Part shown: in pieces, positions 53,674-62,572 of the stretch
Position numbering within the stretch: the first letter of the stretch is position 1
Layout: each line of letters begins with the position of its first letter
NCBI RefSeq assembly: GCF_013340285.1
Contig: NZ_BLVO01000016.1
Span: 671,021 to 735,020, forward strand
DNA: 64,000 bases
Source of the DNA: Desulfovibrio subterraneus
GTDB taxonomy: Bacteria; Desulfobacterota; Desulfovibrionia; Desulfovibrionales; Desulfovibrionaceae
Direction of reading: 5' to 3'
Program-made: the position numbers and the translations under genes
Notes under the pieces: model-generated
Seen by the model: only the letters and a program-made list of their open reading frames with translations
What the model was told of the DNA's origin: nothing
Database searches by the model: none

Positions 53674-54732
53674 ATGGAGTCTGTTGTGTCAACTTCATCA
53701 GTTCAGATCGGTTCACGGTTAGTCGGATCTGGCCATAAAGCATATATTATTGCCGAAATGAGTGCTAATCATAATGGTAATTTTGATTATGCTGTCAACA
53801 TGATAAAAGAAATGAGCATGTGCGGAGCTGATGCTGTAAAAATTCAAACATTTACTGCGGATTCGATTACGATAGACTGTGACAGCTCTTTATTTAAGCC
53901 GCGGCATAGTCAATGGGCTGGACTGAACTTGTTCAAGCTTTACGAAAAGGCTGCTATGCCCTTCGAGTGGCAGCCTAAATTAAAAAAACTTGCTGATGAG
54001 TTGTCTGTTGATTTTATCTCAACGCCTGTTGACAGCGCAACGGCTGTTTTTTTGGATGATCTAGTTTGTGCTTACAAAGTTGCTTCCTTCGAGCTTGTCG
54101 ATATCCCATTTCTTAAGTCGTTAGGCGCTATGGGAAAGCCAGTGATTCTTTCTACAGGTATGGCAACGTTAGCTGAAATTGAAGAAGCCGTAGAAGCTGT
54201 TCGTTCGGGGGGAACCGAAGTGGTGCTGCTGAAGTGCACCAGTGCGTATCCTGCTGTCCCCGAAGAGGCTAACTTGCGTACTATTCCTCACCTTTCCCAA
54301 GCTTTTCATTGTCCTGTTGGGTTGTCCGATCATACCAAGGGGATAACTGTTCCTGTGGCCGCCGTAGCGCTAGGGGCGAGCGTTATTGAAAAGCATTTTA
54401 TGCTCCCTGATGTTGAGGGACTTGATAAAGATTTTTCGCTAACTCCTCAGGAATTTAAGGATATGGTGGATTCTGTCCGTAATGCTGAAGCAGCACTGGG
54501 GGCGGTGCATTACGGCCCTACTGAGCGAGAGCTGGCAGGTGGGCATAAGTCGCGGCGTTCCCTTTTCGTTGTTAAGGATATGGAGAAAGGGGAGGTTTTT
54601 TCTGATCAAAACGTGCGAAGCATTAGGCCCGGTGCAGGGATGAAGCCCAAGTATTTTGAAAAGGTTTTAGGTAAGGTTGCGACTCGTGATGTTGAGCGGG
54701 GAACCCCGCTTAGTTGGGATTTGCTTGGTTAA
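53674..54732 (+). CDS. pseI: PseI-type pseudaminic acid synthase (NeuB family)
   Basis: 352 residues from ATG 53674; upstream in-frame codons overlap the ACP gene and are rejected. YIIAEMSANHNGNFDYAV is the PseI-type signature. Also ADAVKIQTFTADSITIDCDS, FISTPVDSATAVFLDDL, YKVASFELVDIPFLKSLG, LKCTSAYPAVPEEANL, VGLSDHTKGITVPVAAVALG and a C-terminal SAF domain (SRRSLFVVKDMEKGEVFSDQ). It condenses phosphoenolpyruvate with the 2,4-diacylamino-2,4,6-trideoxyaltrose to give pseudaminic acid. With PseB and PseC here, pseudaminic-type chemistry is well supported. No PseG hydrolase or GNAT-type PseH is visible in the window. Confidence 0.9.
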   Translation: MESVVSTSSVQIGSRLVGSGHKAYIIAEMSANHNGNFDYAVNMIKEMSMCGADAVKIQTFTADSITIDCDSSLFKPRHSQWAGLNLFKLYEKAAMPFEWQPKLKKLADELSVDFISTPVDSATAVFLDDLVCAYKVASFELVDIPFLKSLGAMGKPVILSTGMATLAEIEEAVEAVRSGGTEVVLLKCTSAYPAVPEEANLRTIPHLSQAFHCPVGLSDHTKGITVPVAAVALGASVIEKHFMLPDVEGLDKDFSLTPQEFKDMVDSVRNAEAALGAVHYGPTERELAGGHKSRRSLFVVKDMEKGEVFSDQNVRSIRPGAGMKPKYFEKVLGKVATRDVERGTPLSWDLLG

Positions 54733-54784
54733 CATTTAGGTATTTCATATTTTTCACAATTTAATGCAATAAGGCACAGCGACC

Positions 54785-55459
54785 ATGACAAAGGAGTTTG
54801 ATTGCACTTGGGAAGAGCGTTACGCTTCTGGCCATTGCCAGCGATATCCTTGGGATATGGTGGTCAGTTTTGTTTATTCTTCCTTGCCTCGTGATGTGGC
54901 GAGGAATGAAATTAGAATTTTAGAAGTGGGTTGCGGTACTGGTAGTAATCTCTGGTTTGCCGCTCGTGAGGGTTTTTCTGTTGCCGGGCTTGACGCAAGT
55001 GAAAGTGCTATCCGTTTTGCAGTTGATAGATTCGCTAAAGAAGGCTTGGAAGGAGATTTTCGAATCGGGAGTTTTACATCTCTGCCATTTGAAAATGCAA
55101 TATTTGATTTGGTGATTGATAGGGCTGCCTTAACTTGTACTGGTTTCTCTCATTCGCGTATGGCTGTTGATGAAATTTATCGTGTTCTTAAGGCTGGTGG
55201 GAAAATGCTCTCAATGACATATAGTAAGGAGCATACAAGTTACTGTTCTGGTGATTGTGTTGGTGATGGGTTGATCGATAATATTTCTGCCGGAACTTTG
55301 ACTGGAATTGGGCAAGTTTGTTTCTATAGTAAAGAAGATTTGCAAAATCTTTTCAGCCAATTCATTATTTCAAAGATGACGCATATTACAAAAAATGAAG
55401 TCTATCCTCACAGCGATTGGGTTCATTCTACGTGGTGTGTTGAAGTTTTGAAGAGTTAA
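54785..55459 (+). CDS. Class I SAM-dependent methyltransferase
   Basis: 224 residues. SAM-binding motif I IRILEVGCGTGSNLWFAAR, acidic residue in VAGLDASESAIRFA, IFDLVIDRAALTCTGF and YRVLKAGGKMLSMTY. Starts TKEFDCTWEERYASG, a usual methyltransferase-11 beginning. Probably methylates a sugar or acyl side chain of the glycan; the target is unknown. Confidence 0.85.
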   Translation: MTKEFDCTWEERYASGHCQRYPWDMVVSFVYSSLPRDVARNEIRILEVGCGTGSNLWFAAREGFSVAGLDASESAIRFAVDRFAKEGLEGDFRIGSFTSLPFENAIFDLVIDRAALTCTGFSHSRMAVDEIYRVLKAGGKMLSMTYSKEHTSYCSGDCVGDGLIDNISAGTLTGIGQVCFYSKEDLQNLFSQFIISKMTHITKNEVYPHSDWVHSTWCVEVLKS

Positions 55460-55503
55460 TCTGGCTTCAAATTTACTTTTGTATTTTGAATGTGGAGTTA
55501 ATA

Positions 55504-56187
55504 GTGAAAAGGGCTCTTGTTGTTGCAGCGCATCCTGACGATGAAGTTTTGGGGTGCGGAGGAACTATTGCAAAGCTTGCTATGAATGGCTTTAGCGTGG
55601 ATGTCATTATCATGGCTGAAGGAGAGACGAGTCGCTCTTCTTTTGAACAAAGTAGTGCTGAAGAGTCACTTGCAGCTCTTCGGAAGGCGGCTACAGAGGC
55701 TGGTGCGCTGTTAGGTGCCGCCTCGGTTGTGCTGCTTGGTCTGCCTGATAACCGAATGGACAGCATGGATTTGCTTGATGTTGTTAAACGCCTTGAAGCG
55801 ACAGTTGGCGATACTTGCTATAATGCCGTTTATACGCATCATTCGGGAGATGTTAATATTGATCACCAGATCGTGAACAGGGCGGTTGTCACAGTTTTTC
55901 GACCCATGCCTGGTAAGCATAATCCATCAATTTATGCCTTTGAAGTACCTTCAAGTACAGAGTGGCAACCGCCGTCACAGTCTTTTCCGTTTCTTCCTAC
56001 TGTTTTTGTTGATGTTTCTGCTGTTCTTGAAAGAAAGATTGCTGCGTTGAAAGTGTATGAGAGCGAGATGCGGCCGTGGCCTCATGCCAGAAGTCTCGCT
56101 GCTGTCGAAGCGTTGGCGAAATGGCGTGGAGCGACCGTTGGTGTGGATGCAGCCGAAGCTTTTGTTGCTTGCAGAATAATTGAGTAG
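55504..56187 (+). CDS. PIG-L family deacetylase
   Basis: 227 residues from GTG 55504 with GGAG seven bases upstream; earlier TTG/GTG codons in frame are less well placed. The zinc site is AAHPDDEVLGCGGTIAKL (AHPDDE) together with HHSGDVNIDHQIVNRA. The family removes N-acetyl groups from amino sugars such as GlcNAc. In this cluster it could free an amino group for re-acylation by the ACP-dependent route; that link is inference. Confidence 0.9.
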   Translation: MKRALVVAAHPDDEVLGCGGTIAKLAMNGFSVDVIIMAEGETSRSSFEQSSAEESLAALRKAATEAGALLGAASVVLLGLPDNRMDSMDLLDVVKRLEATVGDTCYNAVYTHHSGDVNIDHQIVNRAVVTVFRPMPGKHNPSIYAFEVPSSTEWQPPSQSFPFLPTVFVDVSAVLERKIAALKVYESEMRPWPHARSLAAVEALAKWRGATVGVDAAEAFVACRIIE

Positions 56188-56199
56188 AAGATCATTGTT

Positions 56200-57789
56200 T
56201 TGAAAAAAGTTTTATATATAAAATCACCTTGCGCACTCTGGAGTGATCTGGCTGCTAAGCTTTGTGATGAGTATGCATGGCAGCCTTCTATTTTTTTAGG
56301 AGCTAACCCCGAGTCCAAATATAGCAAGGCTATTGTCGAAAAATATCCTGATGTACAGCTTGTGACACACTCCTCAGCCCTTAGGGGTTGTCTTTGGGAA
56401 GGGATGGAGCAGCAGGAATTGAGTGCGATTGATGCTCCTCTTGTTCAATCGTACTCTGGAGTTTTTCAGCGATTTTATGAAGTTGGGAGGCGATATTTTC
56501 TTCCTAATGCGTACCATTCTGACTATTTCGCATACTGTTATAGATTGATAAGAATATATACATGGCTTGTGAATAAGCGAGCTTTTGATATTGTAATAGC
56601 AAATAGTGTTCCGCATAGATTTTATGATAATATTTTGTACGAAGTGTGTAAAAGAAATAACGTTCCTTTCCTGGGCTTCGAAGTTGCTACGAATTTTCCG
56701 CAGCTCCATTATGTAGCTGCAGACTTTGAAGACAGGGCAAAAGCGATTGGCGACAAGTTTAAAAGTAATGATGTCTTGCCGATTATTCCTGTTGCAATGC
56801 GTAACGCTATGGATCGTGTTGCGGGGGCATATCAAGACGGTAAGCCTGAGCATTTTCAGCGGACAGAGAAGCGTTTGCAAGGGCAGGGATGGAAGGCTAA
56901 GGTTAGGAGTTCGTTGCCACCGTTCGCTCGCTTGGGATGGGGGATGGCCAGTTTGCTCATCAAGGGGAAGTTGTTTTCTTCAGGTGGTAAATTGCTTATT
57001 TCACCTGAAGTTAGGTGGACTGAGGCTTGCTTCGCTTCAAACCGAGCTTGTCAGTGGCAGCGTTATTTAGCGGATAGAGGGGCGCATTTGGCAAGGCGGT
57101 GGTATGAAAGGCACACTGTTGAACCTGATCTCACCAAGCCGTATATCTATTTTTCGGCGAGTCGCCAGCCCGAAAGGTCTACGGCCCCTGATGCTGGGCG
57201 TTTTGCAGATTTGGCCCTGATCTGTGAGTGCCTGTCGTCCGCAGCTCCGGCTGGCTGGAATGTTTATTACAAGGAACACCCCTCAAACTTCAGGAAGGGC
57301 GATATAGAGTATGCCCAGAGAAGCGTTGAGTACTATGAGCGTATACGTCGGGTGGCTCCGAGGGTTCAGTTTATCGCCTCTGATTGTGATCCCTTCGAGT
57401 TGATTGACCGATCCAAATGCGTCGCCGCCGCAACAGGTTCCGTTGTGTGGGAGGCGGCGTTGAGAGGTAAGCCAAGTCTGATTTGGGGAGACTTCTGGTT
57501 GAGATATTTACCTGGAGTGCAGTACGTTTCTTCAGCAGAATCCTGCGGTGAGGCTTTGGTCAAAATTCAAGAGGGTCTGGCGCCTCGCTATGAAGATGTA
57601 GAGCGGTATGTAGCTGCGCTGTATGCTACAGGTTTGCCCAATTCTCTTCACAGGGTTAGGGATATTGAGTCGCTCAAGCGTGATGATGCCGATGGCTATG
57701 GTGAGCGTTTAAAGTGTATGGCAGAGGTTGTGCGTCAGGCTTGGCTGAGATGTTCCGATGAGATGGCTGGAGGACGGTGTTTTGATTAA
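56200..57789 (+). CDS. Capsule-type glycosyltransferase (KpsS/KpsC-like), paralogue 1
   Basis: 529 residues from TTG 56200. The C-terminal part reads PYIYFSASRQPERSTAPDAG, WNVYYKEHPSNFRKGD and CVAAATGSVVWEAALRGKPS, then LIWGDF. The KEHP and TGSxxWEAxLRGKPxL stretches match capsule-polysaccharide transferases of the KpsS/LipB type (GT-B fold). The N-terminal 270 residues are unrecognised. A paralogue follows with the same architecture, overlapping by eight bases. Probably adds a capsule or lipid-linker sugar; the donor may be a CMP-sugar. Confidence 0.72.
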   Translation: MKKVLYIKSPCALWSDLAAKLCDEYAWQPSIFLGANPESKYSKAIVEKYPDVQLVTHSSALRGCLWEGMEQQELSAIDAPLVQSYSGVFQRFYEVGRRYFLPNAYHSDYFAYCYRLIRIYTWLVNKRAFDIVIANSVPHRFYDNILYEVCKRNNVPFLGFEVATNFPQLHYVAADFEDRAKAIGDKFKSNDVLPIIPVAMRNAMDRVAGAYQDGKPEHFQRTEKRLQGQGWKAKVRSSLPPFARLGWGMASLLIKGKLFSSGGKLLISPEVRWTEACFASNRACQWQRYLADRGAHLARRWYERHTVEPDLTKPYIYFSASRQPERSTAPDAGRFADLALICECLSSAAPAGWNVYYKEHPSNFRKGDIEYAQRSVEYYERIRRVAPRVQFIASDCDPFELIDRSKCVAAATGSVVWEAALRGKPSLIWGDFWLRYLPGVQYVSSAESCGEALVKIQEGLAPRYEDVERYVAALYATGLPNSLHRVRDIESLKRDDADGYGERLKCMAEVVRQAWLRCSDEMAGGRCFD

Positions 57790-59353
57790 GGTTTTGTATG
57801 TTCATACCGCATCGAATGTTTGGAAAAGTTTGATTGAAAGATTTGAGGCTGCCAGATGGCAGCCTGTTTGTTATTGTGGCATGGGAGGGGATGATGTTTT
57901 TTTGCATCACAGTCTTCGTTGTGTTCCACAATATTCCTACCGTGATGCTCTGTTGGGTGTTATGCCTGATTGGATAGATTCTCTATGTTGTTTAGATCAT
58001 GATGTGTTGTCGTATATTGAGCAGTATGAAACAATGTTGCTTGAAATACCATCTCGGTTTGAAGTTTTTGGTTCCTCTTTGAGTTACGAGGAACGAAGGG
58101 ATTTCTTATATCAAGTTGTGAGGATTTTTGTTTCCATATTGCGAGAATTGAAGCCTGATGTTCTTGTTGCTGCGAGTGTGCCTCATCGTTTTGTTGATAA
58201 TGTTTGGCACCTTGTTTGCGAATACTACTCAATCCCCACTTTGTATCTAGAGCATGTCAGGATCGCGGATAGGAAATTTGTAATTTCTGATCTACAAGAC
58301 CGCGGGATAAGTCTTGATTCCGGAGGTGTGACCTGCGGAGAGGGCTTGAGCGATGATATCAGGCTGTTCTGGGAAAATCAGCGCTCCGATTATGAATCGG
58401 CTCGGCCACGATATCTTTCACCTGAGGCAGGCTTCTCTGCTTGCGCTATGTCGCGGAAAAAACGTGTGTTGCGTTTTTTAGGGCGTTATCCACGGATCCT
58501 TGTGTTGTTGGAGATTGTATTTTTGCTTGGAAAGGGAAGGTTGGGAGCTTTGTCCGGTGTTTACTGTTTGGACAGACATAAGCGTTTGGTGTGGGCCACC
58601 GAGAGGGTTCGTGCGATTGCGCGCGCTCGCCTCAGTGCTCAGATTTTAAAGGCGCGTAAGTTCTATCTTTCAGAGTGTGCTGTGCCGGATTATGATAAGC
58701 CTTATGTTTATTTTGCTCCACACTATCAGCCTGAGCGGTCGAGTTGTCCAGATGCCGGTATCTATCATGACATGGCGATGATTGCGGAAACAATAGCTAA
58801 ATCGTTGCCGCAAGGGTGGAGTCTATATTACAAAGAGCATCCGCGGGCTCTAGAAGTTCCCACACATCCAGGAAATCCACGAACAGTTTCATATTATAAG
58901 GGCTTGAAGGCCAATTGTCCTAATATCATTTTTCTCGAACCAGATGTTAATCCATTTGATGTGATGGATAGGTCTAGGTGTGTTGCTTCCGGAACCGGGA
59001 CGTCTCTTCTGCAGGGAGTTTTGCGAGGGAAGCCCGGATTATTGTTCGGAGATGCAAGTTTCTCAAGAGCTCCGGGTATATATAAAATACGAGGGGTTGA
59101 AGATTGTCGTTGCGCTTTGGATGAAATACAGGATGGTAGAACCCCATGGGGAAGTGTCGAAGATTATTTGAAAACCGTTGACGCAGTTACTCGTAGATAT
59201 GACTTGTATTTCAAGGATATGATTTCAATTAGGCGTACAGGTAGTACTGTTATGTCTGGTGAAGTTGCGTGCGATAATGAAATAGATTGTCTTGCGAAAG
59301 AGTTTATTGAAATGTTTAACTTTGTGCGAAAGCAGAACGTAAAAGTTAGTTAA
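57782..59353 (+). CDS. Capsule-type glycosyltransferase (KpsS/KpsC-like), paralogue 2
   Basis: 523 residues from TTG 57782, eight bases after GGAGGA; an ATG 24 bases upstream lies before that site. Same layout as the preceding protein: VAASVPHRFVDNVWHLVCEY (compare ANSVPHRFYDNILYEVCKR), PYVYFAPHYQPERSSCPDAG, WSLYYKEHPRALEVP and CVASGTGTSLLQGVLRGKPG, then LLFGDASF. Clear tandem duplication with large divergence, suggesting two successive sugar additions. Overlaps its neighbour, so the two are translationally coupled. Confidence 0.72.
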   Translation: MIKVLYVHTASNVWKSLIERFEAARWQPVCYCGMGGDDVFLHHSLRCVPQYSYRDALLGVMPDWIDSLCCLDHDVLSYIEQYETMLLEIPSRFEVFGSSLSYEERRDFLYQVVRIFVSILRELKPDVLVAASVPHRFVDNVWHLVCEYYSIPTLYLEHVRIADRKFVISDLQDRGISLDSGGVTCGEGLSDDIRLFWENQRSDYESARPRYLSPEAGFSACAMSRKKRVLRFLGRYPRILVLLEIVFLLGKGRLGALSGVYCLDRHKRLVWATERVRAIARARLSAQILKARKFYLSECAVPDYDKPYVYFAPHYQPERSSCPDAGIYHDMAMIAETIAKSLPQGWSLYYKEHPRALEVPTHPGNPRTVSYYKGLKANCPNIIFLEPDVNPFDVMDRSRCVASGTGTSLLQGVLRGKPGLLFGDASFSRAPGIYKIRGVEDCRCALDEIQDGRTPWGSVEDYLKTVDAVTRRYDLYFKDMISIRRTGSTVMSGEVACDNEIDCLAKEFIEMFNFVRKQNVKVS

Positions 59354-59357
59354 TCTC

Positions 59358-61160
59358 ATGACAATAACGGAATTGGTTAAAATTTTTTGGTCGATCATAG
59401 CGCCTGATAACAAAAAAAGGCTTTTTTTTGTCGTTTTTATGCAGTGTGTGGCAGCTGTTGTTGAAAATGTTATGGCTGTTTCTATTGCTTCTTTTGCTTC
59501 ATTTTCCGTTAATCCCCAAGCTTTCTTAGAAAATACAAAAGTTATTATTTTGTTGTCACATATACCGTTTGTAGAAGCAAGAGTTGTCGACATAATGTTG
59601 TTTCTAGTTGCTGCAATGGTTGTATCCGTTGCTTTGAAGGTGGTGTTTAGCTTAAGCTCTGAGTATATGCAGTCTACTCTTGCTGAGAAGATTAGCAATG
59701 ACACCGCTATGGCAACGATGAAATCTCTGATGGCTCGAAGCTTTTCTTGGCATCTTAAGCAAAATCCTGCAGACCTTGTGCTGGCTTTACAGTGGCGGCA
59801 GTTCGGGAGTGGTCTTTGTTCAACTATAACGCAAATTGTTTTTAACATAATGCTTGCGTTGCTTTTGCTGTCTACGTTGTGTTTTGCTGATCCTGTGCTG
59901 GTGATTCCAATGCTAATTATAAGTTGTATGGGAGGGGCTGTTTATAAGGTCTTTCGAGGGAGAGTTTCGAGCACTTCAAAGCTGTATTTTTACATCTGCC
60001 TTGTTATTAATGCAATTGTGTCGCGTGGGATCTATGGTGTCCGGGAAGTGAAGGTGTTTCAGGCAGAGAATTATTTAGAAAAAGAATTGTCGGAGCAGTT
60101 GGATAAAGGTGCTCCTTACAGAGCTTTGCAAAAGTTTTATGCCGTATGCCCAACAAATGCCCTTGAATTTCTCGTCATTATGACGGTCGGGGGGTTTGGT
60201 GCATATTTGATTATATGGTCCGGTATGAGCCAAGGTGCGGCCGTTGCGATGCTGTCGTTGCTGGCTGTGAGTGGGTGGCGCATGGTGCCTGCTGCCAATA
60301 AGATCATTACCGGATTCAAAACATTGGAACAATCTTGGCCCTACCTTGAAAAGCTCGCTACCTATATTTCGGGAGGCCATCGAGAAGTGTATGAAGATGG
60401 GGAGCAGGCTGAGCTGTGTTTTGATAATGATATTCGCGTGGATAATCTCGCATTTTCTTATGATGTTGAATCTTTACCTGTGCTTTCTGATGTTTCATTC
60501 GACATTAGGAAGGCTCAGACGACAGCTATTATTGGTGATTCGGGTGCTGGTAAGAGTACGATGTTATATCTGCTGTTAGGATTGCTTGACCCAACTGGCG
60601 GGAATATCTTGCTTGGTGACCGTAGGCTTGATGCTACTACTAGAGGTGCCTGGTTGAAGAGGGTGGGGTATGTTCCTCAATCTCCTTATGTTCAAACGGG
60701 AACATTGGCTGAAAATATCGCTTTTGGCGTTCCGAAGCCTGAGATATCAATTGATAGGGTGATGGAGTGTTGCAAGTTGGCTGCAATTGATTTTATTGAC
60801 GAGCTTGCGAACGGTCTTGATACGGTTGTTGGGGATGGTGGGGTCAGGCTTTCCGGTGGCCAGTGTCAGCGAGTTGCTATAGCCCGGGCGCTGTATAGAG
60901 ATCCTTGTGTGCTTATTTTCGATGAGGCAACAAGTGCGCTGGACACTCATAATGAGCAGGCTGTGATGGGAGCCCTTATGTCTTTGCGCGGGAAAATGAC
61001 CATGGTTTTGGTTACCCACCGACTTGATAGTGCTTTTGCATGTGATCGCGTTGTGTATTTAAGGAAGGGGGAGGCTGTGGTGGTGGGGGCGCCTGATGAA
61101 ATCATACCTTTGTACAAAGAGCGTCAGGTTTGCGATGTCGGTTTTTCCGAATGCCGTTAG
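59358..61160 (+). CDS. ABC exporter (fused membrane and ATPase domains)
   Basis: 600 residues. Six hydrophobic segments in residues 20-320 (LFFVVFMQCVAAVVENVMAV; IVFNIMLALLLLSTLCFADP; LVIMTVGGFGAYLIIW), then an ATPase domain: Walker A GDSGAGKST near 394, Q-loop YVPQSPYVQTG, signature LSGGQCQRVAIARAL near 498, Walker B CVLIFDEATSALD and the switch His in VLVTHRLD. Type I exporter similar to lipid flippases such as MsbA/PglK. It probably flips a lipid-linked glycan made by the cluster. Confidence 0.9.
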   Translation: MTITELVKIFWSIIAPDNKKRLFFVVFMQCVAAVVENVMAVSIASFASFSVNPQAFLENTKVIILLSHIPFVEARVVDIMLFLVAAMVVSVALKVVFSLSSEYMQSTLAEKISNDTAMATMKSLMARSFSWHLKQNPADLVLALQWRQFGSGLCSTITQIVFNIMLALLLLSTLCFADPVLVIPMLIISCMGGAVYKVFRGRVSSTSKLYFYICLVINAIVSRGIYGVREVKVFQAENYLEKELSEQLDKGAPYRALQKFYAVCPTNALEFLVIMTVGGFGAYLIIWSGMSQGAAVAMLSLLAVSGWRMVPAANKIITGFKTLEQSWPYLEKLATYISGGHREVYEDGEQAELCFDNDIRVDNLAFSYDVESLPVLSDVSFDIRKAQTTAIIGDSGAGKSTMLYLLLGLLDPTGGNILLGDRRLDATTRGAWLKRVGYVPQSPYVQTGTLAENIAFGVPKPEISIDRVMECCKLAAIDFIDELANGLDTVVGDGGVRLSGGQCQRVAIARALYRDPCVLIFDEATSALDTHNEQAVMGALMSLRGKMTMVLVTHRLDSAFACDRVVYLRKGEAVVVGAPDEIIPLYKERQVCDVGFSECR

Positions 61161-61210
61161 TTGGTTGTGTTTAGGTTCTTGTGGTTTGTTTTTAAGAGAA
61201 GGGATTTTTT

Positions 61211-61807
61211 ATGAAGTATGCTGATAAGGTCGTGGATTATTTTTCAAAGCTGATAGATAGGCACGGCGAGTCAGTCGAGGTGGTGGATTGGGGTAGCGAG
61301 TCGAGCCAGAGGCTTCGGTTTGATGTCATATATGAAGCTGGTTTAGGTGGAGTTGGTTCCGTGTTGGATGTTGGCTGTGGTAGAGGGGACTTTTATCCTT
61401 ATATTTTATCGCGGAATCCCGCTGTTGATTATTTGGGAGTTGATCTCACCCCCGGGATGGTTTCGTTGGCGCAGAAGCGGTTTCCGCATGCTCGTTTTGA
61501 GTGTCGAGATGTGTTGGTTGACACGCTTCCAGAGGGGGCATTTGATGCTGTAGTTGCGTCTGGAATTTTCCATATTGTTTTGGAGGATAATATTGCTTTT
61601 GCAAGAAAAATGATATCTTCTTTGTTTTTGTGTGCCCGTAAAGTTCTTGTTTTCAATATGCTGAGTTCGCACGCTTCAGAAAAAGAACCAGGAGAGTATT
61701 ATTTTTCTCCTGAAGTTGTTTTGAATGTTTGTCAAAGTATATCTGTGCGCACAGTGATAAGGCATGATTATAAGATTAACGATTTTACTGTTTATATGTA
61801 TAAGTAA
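61211..61807 (+). CDS. Class I SAM-dependent methyltransferase
   Basis: 198 residues. Motif I SVLDVGCGRGDFYPYIL, DYLGVDLTPGMVSLAQKRFP and FDAVVASGIFHIVL. Begins MKYADKVVDYFSKLIDRHG, typical of stand-alone methyltransferase-25-type proteins. Probably modifies the surface glycan. AGAAGGG precedes the start. Confidence 0.83.
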   Translation: MKYADKVVDYFSKLIDRHGESVEVVDWGSESSQRLRFDVIYEAGLGGVGSVLDVGCGRGDFYPYILSRNPAVDYLGVDLTPGMVSLAQKRFPHARFECRDVLVDTLPEGAFDAVVASGIFHIVLEDNIAFARKMISSLFLCARKVLVFNMLSSHASEKEPGEYYFSPEVVLNVCQSISVRTVIRHDYKINDFTVYMYK

Positions 61808-61841
61808 AATCTTATTTCCATAAATATATTAGGAAAATATT

Positions 61842-62549
61842 GTGAGTAAATCTATTGTTATTAGTCAGCCAAGGTTTCTTCCTGCTTTGAATTATTTTCA
61901 ACGTATGGAGATCTGTGATTGTTTTGTATTTCTTGATACGGTTCAATACTCGCCAAGCGATTGGGAGAATCGTAATAAAATAAAAACCCCTTTGGGTGCG
62001 CAGTGGGTTACCGTTCCAGTTAAAAACTCTGGTCACGGAATGCGAATTTTTGATACAGAGATTGAGAATAAGCACAACTGGAGATCGAAAATACTCAAGA
62101 CGTTGCGCCAGAATTACTCTAAGGCGCCTTTTTACACTTACTGTATGCCATATTTGGAAGAATGTTTTTCTCAGGATTGGTATAAGCTTGTTGATTTGAA
62201 TATGCATTTGATCGACTTTGCTTGTCGTACTTTAGATATTTCATGCGAATTTGTATTTTCATCTGAACTGAATGTGGATGGTTCTGGTGAGGCTTTGTTG
62301 ATCAATTTATGTAAAAATCTTGGTGCAGATAAGTACATTTCTGGTTCTCTTGGTCGTAATTATATCACGAAGAGAAATTGGGATGATGAGGGTATAGAGC
62401 TGTGTTATCATGATTTTGAGCCATATGAGTATCCCCAAATCTACGGTGAATTTCTCCCGTGGCTTTGTTTTGTCGATTTGTTTATGAATTGCGGGCCAAA
62501 GAGTAAGGACTATTTTTTTAAGAACTTAGGTGAAATAACCCCAGCATAA
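61842..62549 (+). CDS. WbqC-family protein
   Basis: 235 residues from GTG 61842. IVISQPRFLPALNYFQRME, DCFVFLDTVQYSPSDWENR, NKIKTPLGAQWVTVPVK and GADKYISGSLGRNYI are the WbqC pattern (a Gln-Pro-rich start, then NRN...WLTVPV). WbqC-like proteins occur in O-antigen and glycan clusters, often near aminotransferases, and are thought to be acyl- or aminoacyl-transferring enzymes; the reaction is not settled. Last gene of the cluster, ending 23 bases from the convergent permease. Confidence 0.87.
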   Translation: MSKSIVISQPRFLPALNYFQRMEICDCFVFLDTVQYSPSDWENRNKIKTPLGAQWVTVPVKNSGHGMRIFDTEIENKHNWRSKILKTLRQNYSKAPFYTYCMPYLEECFSQDWYKLVDLNMHLIDFACRTLDISCEFVFSSELNVDGSGEALLINLCKNLGADKYISGSLGRNYITKRNWDDEGIELCYHDFEPYEYPQIYGEFLPWLCFVDLFMNCGPKSKDYFFKNLGEITPA

Positions 62550-62572
62550 AAGGCCATTTTGCCCTTACTCTG

